NCBI GenBank assembly: GCA_028719265.1
Contig: JAQUKF010000025.1
Span: 1 to 12,922, forward strand
Source: Candidatus Omnitrophota bacterium
GTDB taxonomy: Bacteria; Omnitrophota; Gorgyraeia; Gygaellales; Profunditerraquicolaceae
Length of the DNA: 12,922 nucleotides
Direction of reading: 5' to 3'
Shown here: one piece after another, positions 6,765 to 12,922 of the stretch
Numbering within the stretch: position 1 is the first letter of the stretch
How the letters are laid out: each line of letters opens with the position of its first letter
Translations under genes and position numbers: made by a program
The notes under the pieces: model-generated
Databases searched by the model: none
What the model saw: only the letters and a program-made list of their open reading frames with translations
Told to the model about the DNA's origin: nothing

Positions 6765-8540
6765 ATGGCGATGCGGATACCGGAAAACATACTGGAAGAC
6801 ATACTCAGCAGGATAGATATAGTCGAACTCATCTCCAGCTATATCCCGCTGAAAAAAGCGGGGCGCAATTTCAAGGCTAATTGCCCTTTCCATCACGAAA
6901 AGACCCCTTCTTTTACGGTTTCTCCCGACCGGCAGATATACCATTGTTTCGGTTGCGGTGAATCCGGGAACGCATTTAAATTCCTGATGCGCCACGAAAG
7001 AATGGATTTTCCGGAGGCGGTCGAGGCCCTGGCAAAAAAAGCCGGGGTGATACTTCCCGCGCAGGAAAGCGCCGTTCCTTCGAGGCAGGCCAGCCTGAAC
7101 GAGCGGTTGTACAAGGTCAATGAGCTGGCCCTGGAGTTTTACGAAGGCAACCTGTATGGCGAATCCGGCGCGGCCTGCCGCGCTTACCTGGGAAGCAGGG
7201 GCATAAAGCCCAAGACTGCCAGGGAATTCAGGCTGGGGTTCGCTACTTCCAGGTGGGACGGCCTGATTACGTATTTAAGGTCCAAGAATGTAGCTTTATC
7301 CCTGATGGAAAAAGCCGGGCTTATATTGCCCAAGGATTCAGGCGGGTATTATGACCGTTTCCGCAACAGGGTTATTTTCCCTATTTTTGACATTCGTTCG
7401 AGACTGATCGGTTTCGGGGGGAGGGTTATGGATAGCTCTCTTCCCAAATATATGAATTCTCCCGAAACAGCGGTTTATACCAAGGGCAAGAACCTGTTCG
7501 GTTTGAGCCTTTCCAAGGACCACATACGCAAAAACGACCTGGCTCTTATCGTGGAAGGGTATATGGATTTCATCCTGCCTTTTCAGGAGGGGGTAAACAA
7601 CCTTGTGGCCTCCCAGGGTACGGCGCTTACCGCAGACCAGATCAGGCTTTTAAAACGATATACGCATAACGTAGTGATGATTTACGACGGCGATTCCGCG
7701 GGGGAGATGGCCACGTTAAGAGGGCTGGATATGTTTGTCGAAGAAGGGATGGCAGTTAAGGTGGTCCCGCTTCCAAAAGACGCGGATCCCGACGTACTGG
7801 TACGCAGGGACGGCCCGGACTGCCTGAGGGATAAAATAAACAATGCGGTAAGCCTGTTTGATTTTAAATTGAAGGTTTTAAAGAACAGGCATGACATAAA
7901 AGACGCCCACGGTAAAAGCAGGATTGCCGAAGAAATGCTTTTTACGATCGGCAAGATAGGGAATGCCATACTCAGGGCGGAATATATTAAACGTCTTTCC
8001 GAAGAACTGGGGGTCTCCGAAGGATCAGTGCTTGAAGAGCTTAAAAAATTAAAAGCAGGGCCTCCGTCGCGCCGGCATGATGCCGATTCGGCGCAGCCTC
8101 CGGCCAGGAGCGTTGTGAAGATACACCCCGCAGAGAAGCTTTTAATCAAATTTATGCTTGAGGAAAAGGAATTAGCCGAAAGAATTATGCAGGAGCTTTC
8201 CCCGAGCGACTTTGCGGATGAGCGTACGGCCAAAGTATTTTCCCTGATGCACGATTTGTGCTCCCAGGGAAAGAATGTCGAGCCCAGCGTCCTGATGAAT
8301 TATTTCGGCGAAGATACCGCCGGGCAGATTGTCTGCGAGTCTATGTTCATGCCCGACCTGCTTGGGCAGGAGAGGGAAAAGGCGGTCAGGGATTGTATTA
8401 CGCGTATCAAGGTTCAAAGGTTGAGGTCAAAAAGGGAGCAGCTGCACCTGCAGATCAAGGACGCCCAGTCTGTCGGGGACAAGGAAAGGCTCGGGGTGCT
8501 TTTTAGGGAGTTCCATAATTTGTTAAAGAAAGGCGATTAA
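6765..8540 (+). CDS. dnaG: DNA primase DnaG
   Basis: Primase of the replisome (591 aa, usual length), which lays down RNA primers for Okazaki fragments and is recruited by the replicative helicase. The N-terminal CHC2 zinc finger has C40, H43, C61 and C64, in CPFHHEKTPSF and YHCFGCGESGN. The RNA polymerase core with a TOPRIM fold has E264 in LIVEGYMDF and D308/D310 in IYDGDSAG as metal-binding acidic residues. A polar linker near residues 438-450 leads to a C-terminal helicase-interaction domain starting around AEKLLIKFMLEEKELA. The ATG at 6765 begins with MAMRIPENILEDILSRIDIVE, the normal DnaG start, two bases after the preceding stop-codon end. rpoD follows after two bases. No key residue is missing. 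Confidence 0.97.
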   Translation: MAMRIPENILEDILSRIDIVELISSYIPLKKAGRNFKANCPFHHEKTPSFTVSPDRQIYHCFGCGESGNAFKFLMRHERMDFPEAVEALAKKAGVILPAQESAVPSRQASLNERLYKVNELALEFYEGNLYGESGAACRAYLGSRGIKPKTAREFRLGFATSRWDGLITYLRSKNVALSLMEKAGLILPKDSGGYYDRFRNRVIFPIFDIRSRLIGFGGRVMDSSLPKYMNSPETAVYTKGKNLFGLSLSKDHIRKNDLALIVEGYMDFILPFQEGVNNLVASQGTALTADQIRLLKRYTHNVVMIYDGDSAGEMATLRGLDMFVEEGMAVKVVPLPKDADPDVLVRRDGPDCLRDKINNAVSLFDFKLKVLKNRHDIKDAHGKSRIAEEMLFTIGKIGNAILRAEYIKRLSEELGVSEGSVLEELKKLKAGPPSRRHDADSAQPPARSVVKIHPAEKLLIKFMLEEKELAERIMQELSPSDFADERTAKVFSLMHDLCSQGKNVEPSVLMNYFGEDTAGQIVCESMFMPDLLGQEREKAVRDCITRIKVQRLRSKREQLHLQIKDAQSVGDKERLGVLFREFHNLLKKGD

Positions 8541-8542
8541 CG

Positions 8543-10096
8543 ATGAAAAAGAGAGAACAGCCTACCAAGGATATGGAGAAACTTATTGCCCTTGGCAAGC
8601 GTAAAGGGTTTCTTACCTACGATGAGGTCAACGACCTGCTTCCCGAGGATTTCTCCAGCACGGTAGCCATAGACCACCTTTTCGAATTGCTCGGTAACGA
8701 GGATATTCAGGTGGTGGAGGGGGATGGAGAGCCCGGTTTGTCTGGCCGCATACAGCAGGATAAGCATTCTCTTGCGCAGGGCAGAGAGGAGCTTTTAAGC
8801 GAGCATCTTAAAAGCGAGGAACGCTTCATGCCCCTGGATGACCCGGTAAAGATGTACCTTAAGCAGATGGGGTCTATCTCCCTGCTTACCAGGGAGAACG
8901 AGATAGAGCTGGCAAAGAAAATCGAAGAGGCGGAAGACAGGTTCAAGCGCCTGGTGTTAGCCACAAAATTCGCCAGAAACGAAATCCTTTCCGTGGCCGA
9001 AGACGTGCTCGCGGAGAAGGTCAATATGGAAGAAGTGACCAAGGAAGACATCAAGATAAAAAAGAATAATGTCCTGGGAAGGTTTAAACGGCTTGTGGCG
9101 AAAACCAAGCGTTCGCGCAGCGAGAATAATTCGATAAACCTGATCCTTCAGCTTAATTTTACCACTTCCGTAATCGAATCGGCGGTGCGGAAACTCGGTC
9201 TTATGGTCAGGGAGCTGGATCACCTGAAACGTTCTTCCGGAAGGCTCAAGAATGAGCGCAAATCGCACATCCTGAAACAAATCGCAGAACCTTACGCTAA
9301 AACCAAAGAGCAGCTGAAACTGATAAAATCAGCGCACCTCAAATTCAGCCGCACGAAGAAGAAGCTCGTCGAGGCTAACCTTCGCCTGGTGGTGAGCATA
9401 GCGAAGAAATATACAAACCGCGGACTTTCTTTCCTGGATTTGATCCAGGAAGGCAATATTGGGCTTATGCGCGCCGTGGAAAAATTCGAATACAAGAGAG
9501 GGTATAAATTTTCTACATACGCTACCTGGTGGATACGCCAGGCGATCACGCGCTCGATTGCCGACCAGGCGCGCACGATAAGAATCCCCGTGCATATGAC
9601 CGAGACGATAAACAAGATAATCCGTTTTTCGAGAGTGTTTGTCCAGAAAAACGGGAGAGAGCCTACTCCCGAGGAAATCGCGCATAAAATGCGTTTTCCC
9701 CAGGGCAAGATCAAGGCAATACTTAAGATAGCCCAGGAGCCGATTTCCCTGCAGATGCCTATAGGCGATGAAGGGGATACCCATTTTGGGGATTTTATCC
9801 AGGATAAAAAAGCGGTTTCTCCCGCTAACGAGACTGTGCGTTCGATGCTCAAGGATGAAATGAATTCAGCCCTGGGCACGCTTACCGAAAGGGAGAAAAA
9901 AATCCTTATCTTGCGTTTTGGCATCCAGGACGGCTCTCCGCGTACCCTTGAAGAGGTGGGCAACGTATTCAGGGTTACCCGGGAGAGGGTGAGGCAGATC
10001 GAGGCAAAGGCCCTGAAGAAGCTACGCCATCCGTCGCGTTCACGCAGGCTGCGCACTTTTATGGATATGACTTTGGCGCATCAAAGAGAGTATTAG
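8543..10096 (+). CDS. rpoD: RNA polymerase primary sigma factor RpoD (sigma-70)
   Basis: Housekeeping sigma factor (517 aa) that directs core RNA polymerase to -35/-10 promoters. Region 1.1 spans about residues 6-60 (GFLTYDEVNDLLPE). Region 1.2 starts at D99 (DDPVKMYLKQMG). A non-conserved region of about 140 residues, rich in Lys/Arg, covers 133-272. Regions 2.1-2.4 begin at L275 (LVEANLRLVVSIAKKYTNRG) and include YATWWIRQAITRSIADQART. Region 3 holds RIPVHMTETINK and NGREPTPEEIAHKM. The region 4.2 helix-turn-helix is at 469-489 (TLEEVGNVF, VTRERVRQIEAKAL). Having region 1.1 and the full 2.4/4.2 motifs marks it as a group 1 sigma. The start follows dnaG by two bases with AAAGG nine bases upstream. 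It is the last gene before the terminator at 10176-10209. Confidence 0.97.
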   Translation: MKKREQPTKDMEKLIALGKRKGFLTYDEVNDLLPEDFSSTVAIDHLFELLGNEDIQVVEGDGEPGLSGRIQQDKHSLAQGREELLSEHLKSEERFMPLDDPVKMYLKQMGSISLLTRENEIELAKKIEEAEDRFKRLVLATKFARNEILSVAEDVLAEKVNMEEVTKEDIKIKKNNVLGRFKRLVAKTKRSRSENNSINLILQLNFTTSVIESAVRKLGLMVRELDHLKRSSGRLKNERKSHILKQIAEPYAKTKEQLKLIKSAHLKFSRTKKKLVEANLRLVVSIAKKYTNRGLSFLDLIQEGNIGLMRAVEKFEYKRGYKFSTYATWWIRQAITRSIADQARTIRIPVHMTETINKIIRFSRVFVQKNGREPTPEEIAHKMRFPQGKIKAILKIAQEPISLQMPIGDEGDTHFGDFIQDKKAVSPANETVRSMLKDEMNSALGTLTEREKKILILRFGIQDGSPRTLEEVGNVFRVTRERVRQIEAKALKKLRHPSRSRRLRTFMDMTLAHQREY

Positions 10097-10155
10097 TATA
10101 CCGGAGGACGAGGTTACAAAATACGGTGCAAGCATTTTTAATCGGGAGAAATAAT

Positions 10156-10254
10156 ATGTTTGGAGTTTCGAACCTAAAAAGCAGAGATTTTCATAATCCC
10201 TGCTTTTTTGTTTGGGTAAACATAAGTAAAAGAGGGGTATACCGGGATGGGTAA
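10156..10254 (+). CDS. Possible 32-residue leader peptide before the PAS/GGDEF sensor gene
   Basis: An ATG at 10156 has a GGGAG ribosome site at 10144-10148 with a seven-base spacer. The frame runs 32 codons to a TAA at 10252-10254 and overlaps the sensor start as ATGGGTAA, the same eight-base arrangement as two gene pairs upstream. The coding stretch passes straight through the terminator hairpin, so its middle residues (NPCFFVW) come from the stem and T-run. A GTG at 10126 is in the same frame. The peptide matches nothing I recognise and the frame may be open by chance, so this is a weak call. If translated, ribosomes would open the hairpin and could couple to the sensor gene. Confidence 0.25.
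   Translation: MFGVSNLKSRDFHNPCFFVWVNISKRGVYRDG
10176..10209 (+). terminator. Rho-independent terminator after rpoD
   Basis: The left arm AAAAAGCAG (10176-10184) pairs with CTGCTTTTT (10200-10208). After an A-C mismatch, GATT (10186-10189) pairs with AATC (10195-10198) around a five-base loop. The right arm ends in a run of six T. Because the left arm starts with a run of A, the hairpin could also work in the other direction, but no minus-strand gene is seen nearby. It closes the cvpA-nif3-dnaG-rpoD unit about 80 bases after the rpoD stop and lies 37 bases before the sensor ATG. Confidence 0.85.
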
Positions 10255-12922
10255 GGCGGATTCACAGGCTAAAGAGAGCGAGGGAATGGACTCGCTTAAA
10301 CGGGAACACGATTTGGCCGTAGCCCGGCTTTTGCGCAATGCTGAATTGCGCCAAAAAGCCGTTTTGAATAATATCCCGGATATGGCCTGGCTGAAAGATA
10401 CCGAGGGCAGGTTTATTGTGGTTAACGACGCTTTTGCCAGGGCCTGCGGTTTCAGCGTGGACGAGATAGTCGGCAAGACAGACCTGGAGCTTTGGCCCAA
10501 GGACCTGGCTGAAAGCTACCGTTCAGACGACAGGGAGGTAATGAACAGCCGGAAGCAAAAGTGCATAGAAGAAAGGCTGATGAATAAAGAAAACGGGGAG
10601 GTCTGGATAGAAACAGTGAAGACCCCTATATTCGACGACCAGGGTAACTTAATCGGGACTACCGGCATAGCCAGGGATGTTTCTCAACGCAGGAAAGAAG
10701 AGGAAAAACAGAGGGATATCCGTTCCGAGCTGGAGATAAGGGTTAAGGTGAGGACCGCCGAGTTGACCAGCCTGAACGAAAACCTGAGGAAGGAGATCAA
10801 GGAGCGCGCCAAGGCCGAAGAGGGGCTGCTCGCCGCAAGCGGGTTCCTGAATAGCGTCTTTATGAGCATCCAGGACGGGTTGAGTGTTTTGGACCCGGAG
10901 ATGAATGTCTTGCGCGTCAACCCCACGAAGGAGAGATGGCATAAGCATAATATGCCCATGATAGGCAAAAAATGCTATGCCGCTTTTCACGGAAGGAGCA
11001 AACCTTGCGAGGAGTGCCCGGTGCGCGAAACGATCAAGACTTTGAAACCCGCTTTCAAGGTAGCCTCTTTTCATGACGAGAACAACAAGCTTATAGGCTA
11101 TCTGGACCTTTACAGCTTCCCTATGATCGAAGAAAAAACCAATAAACTTATCGGGGTTATAGAGTATGCCAGGGATGTCACCGAAAAGAAAAAGGCGGAG
11201 GAGGCTTTAAGGCTAAGCGAAGAAAGATTTCGCACGATAGCTGATTTCACTTACGATTGGGAGTATTGGCAGGGAATGGACGATAAGATCATTTATATGT
11301 CCCCTTCCTGCGAAAGGATAACCGGATATTCCCAGAAGGAATTCCTTTCCGACCCCGGGCTTTTGGACAAGATAGTGCATAAAGAAGATCTGGGGTCCGT
11401 GAAAAAGAAGATCGATGAAGCGGTGAAGAACAGTTCCAAGCTGGAGATGAATTTCCGTATAGTCAACCGTAACGGGCAGACGCGCTGGGTGAGCCATGCA
11501 TGCGTTCCTATTTACGATAAGGAGGGCAGGTTACTCGGGCGCAGGGCGAGCAACCGCGACATTACGAAAAACAAGGAGTATGAATTCGAGCTGCAGGTTT
11601 ACCGCGAGAAACTCGAGCTTCTGGTTGACCACCGCACCAAAGAACTGGAGGCGGAAGTAAGGTCTAAAGAGGCCGCCGAATTCCAGGCTAAGCAGCTGCG
11701 CCAGCAGATTGAATTTATATTGGGGGCAACCAAGACGGGGCTGGATATTATAGACAAGGACTATTGCATACGGTATATCGACCCGGAATGGGCGAGGCTG
11801 TACGGACCGTGGCAAGGTAAGAAATGCTACGATTATTTTATGGGCCGTAAATCACCCTGCCCCGACTGCGCCGTGGAAAAGGCATTCAAGACCAAAAAAA
11901 CGGTAATCAGCCAGGAAACCCTGGTCAGGGAGGCGAACCGTCCTTCCGCCGTTACCACCATTCCTTTCCAGAATGAACATGGAGAATGGTTGGTCGCGGA
12001 GGTGCACGTCGATATAAGCGAGCGGAAGAAGATCGAAGAGGGGCTTAGGCGTTACAGGGAGCACCTTGAGGAGATAGTTGAAGAAAGGACATCCGACCTG
12101 CTCGAGGAAGTCGCTTTGCATAAGAAAGCGGAGGCGGAAAAAACCAAACTTCACGGGGAGCTCCTTAAATCCTACAAGAAGCTCAAGAGCCTTTCCCTGG
12201 TGGATTCGCAAACCGGATTGTATAACCGCAGGTACCTCCAGGATATGGTGGAAGTCGAATTCCACCGTACGCGGAGGTTTGCCCATAGCCTGGCGGTGAT
12301 TATGCTCGATATAGATTATTTCAAGTCGATAAACGATGTCTACGGCATTGCCTTCGGGGATGTGGTGTTAAAGCAGCTTTCCGCCCACCTTAAACGCATG
12401 GTCAGACGATACGATACCCTTATTCGTTACGACGGGGAGGAGTTTCTGATCATTTCTCCCCGCCTAAACAGGGATTCGGCTTTCAGCATGGCACAAAGGC
12501 TGTTGGAATCATTGAGCTTTATCAATTTCGGCAATAAAGCCCATGGGGTAAAACTGAAGTTGAGCCTGGCAGCGGTGTCCTTTCCCGAGGACAGGGCTAA
12601 AAGCGGCACCGATCTTGTCAATCTCGCCAGCAGCGTGCTGGAGAAAGCCAAAGAACAGGGGGGCAACCGGGCTTACTCTACTCTGGATGCAAGAAAACTA
12701 TCAGGGAAAGGCGGTATATTCAAGAAGGCCGGGGTGAAGGTGCTGAAAAAGGCGATCGATAAGCTGACTATGCAGTCAAAGCAGGGGCTTGCCGAATCGA
12801 TTTTCGCCTTTGCCAAGACAATCGAATTGAAAGACCACTATACCGGGGAGCATGTAGAGAATACAGTCCATTACGCTACGGAGATCGCCAAGTGCCTGGA
12901 TCTGCCGCGCGAGGATATAGAG
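10247..12922 (+). CDS. Multi-PAS GGDEF/HD-GYP cyclic-di-GMP signalling protein (3' end cut by window)
   Basis: The frame is open for 892 codons from ATG 10247 to the window edge; AGAGGGG at 10231-10237 is the ribosome site. No membrane segment is seen, so it is probably a cytoplasmic sensor. In order: a short helix; PAS 1 (about 36-146, ending ARDVS); coiled coil; PAS 2 (about 205-310) with C243, C254, C257; PAS 3 (about 325-440); coiled coil; PAS 4 (about 492-592) with C527, C538, C541; coiled coil; GGDEF domain (about 648-812); start of HD-GYP (from about 850, first metal His H869 in HYTGEHVENT). The GGDEF domain keeps D688, N696 and D705 for metal and guanine binding and the inhibitory RxxD at 720-723, but its signature reads DGEEF (729-733). 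It may make cyclic-di-GMP, degrade it, or use GTP as a regulator. The HD and GYP motifs lie outside the window. No clear promoter of its own is seen in the 150-base gap after rpoD. Confidence 0.9.
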   Translation, partial: MGKADSQAKESEGMDSLKREHDLAVARLLRNAELRQKAVLNNIPDMAWLKDTEGRFIVVNDAFARACGFSVDEIVGKTDLELWPKDLAESYRSDDREVMNSRKQKCIEERLMNKENGEVWIETVKTPIFDDQGNLIGTTGIARDVSQRRKEEEKQRDIRSELEIRVKVRTAELTSLNENLRKEIKERAKAEEGLLAASGFLNSVFMSIQDGLSVLDPEMNVLRVNPTKERWHKHNMPMIGKKCYAAFHGRSKPCEECPVRETIKTLKPAFKVASFHDENNKLIGYLDLYSFPMIEEKTNKLIGVIEYARDVTEKKKAEEALRLSEERFRTIADFTYDWEYWQGMDDKIIYMSPSCERITGYSQKEFLSDPGLLDKIVHKEDLGSVKKKIDEAVKNSSKLEMNFRIVNRNGQTRWVSHACVPIYDKEGRLLGRRASNRDITKNKEYEFELQVYREKLELLVDHRTKELEAEVRSKEAAEFQAKQLRQQIEFILGATKTGLDIIDKDYCIRYIDPEWARLYGPWQGKKCYDYFMGRKSPCPDCAVEKAFKTKKTVISQETLVREANRPSAVTTIPFQNEHGEWLVAEVHVDISERKKIEEGLRRYREHLEEIVEERTSDLLEEVALHKKAEAEKTKLHGELLKSYKKLKSLSLVDSQTGLYNRRYLQDMVEVEFHRTRRFAHSLAVIMLDIDYFKSINDVYGIAFGDVVLKQLSAHLKRMVRRYDTLIRYDGEEFLIISPRLNRDSAFSMAQRLLESLSFINFGNKAHGVKLKLSLAAVSFPEDRAKSGTDLVNLASSVLEKAKEQGGNRAYSTLDARKLSGKGGIFKKAGVKVLKKAIDKLTMQSKQGLAESIFAFAKTIELKDHYTGEHVENTVHYATEIAKCLDLPREDIE

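Noticed and set aside
9292..10056. Long minus-strand frame of 254 codons inside rpoD
   Set aside because: It lies entirely opposite conserved sigma regions 2-4, has low-complexity Ser/Arg/Phe-rich composition typical of an antisense shadow, and has no ribosome site or family motif.
10129..10157. TAATAT at 10152-10157 as a -10 box for the sensor gene
   Set aside because: The matching -35 position reads CAAGCA, far from TTGACA, and transcripts would still have to pass the terminator.
10162..10175. T-loop-like bases (TTTCGAACC) that could suggest a tRNA 3' end after rpoD
   Set aside because: No T-stem complement, acceptor stem, anticodon arm or CCA could be found in the surrounding 80 bases.

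Overview
The window carries one continuous run of plus-strand genes from what looks like a diderm bacterium. The LptD-type outer-membrane barrel, the overall gene style and the wording of the GGDEF/HD-GYP protein at the right end resemble the candidate phylum Omnitrophota (PVC side of the tree). That placement rests on recalled family resemblance, not on a search. No rRNA, tRNA, CRISPR array, transposase or phage gene was seen.

Left part (1-5227): the 3' end of an lptD-like gene is followed by four tightly packed sugar-nucleotide genes. In order these are UDP-glucose 6-dehydrogenase, a WbpA/TviB-type UDP-N-acetyl-hexosamine 6-dehydrogenase, a WbpP/TviC-type 4-epimerase of the SDR family, and UDP-glucuronate (UDP-xylose) decarboxylase. 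Read as pathways, the outer pair gives UDP-glucose to UDP-glucuronate to UDP-xylose. The inner pair gives UDP-GlcNAc to UDP-GlcNAcA to UDP-GalNAcA. The genes overlap or abut, so they are probably translated together and supply acidic and pentose sugars for a surface polysaccharide or LPS.

Middle part (5228-10209): a strong-looking sigma-70 promoter with an extended -10 stands before cvpA-nif3-dnaG-rpoD, a variant of the macromolecular-synthesis operon with no rpsU in front. DnaG (primase) and RpoD (primary sigma factor) are complete and canonical. The operon ends about 80 bases after rpoD at a rho-independent terminator.

Right part (10210-12922): a long cytoplasmic signalling protein, cut by the window edge after 892 codons, has four PAS-like modules, a GGDEF domain and the start of an HD-GYP domain, so it probably makes and/or breaks cyclic-di-GMP. 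Two of its PAS modules carry the same three-cysteine pattern (C-x10-C-x2-C). Its GGDEF signature is altered to DGEEF while the inhibitory RxxD site is kept. A possible 32-residue leader ORF runs through the terminator and overlaps the start of this gene by eight bases. These points around the sensor gene are the most unusual things in an otherwise largely housekeeping window.
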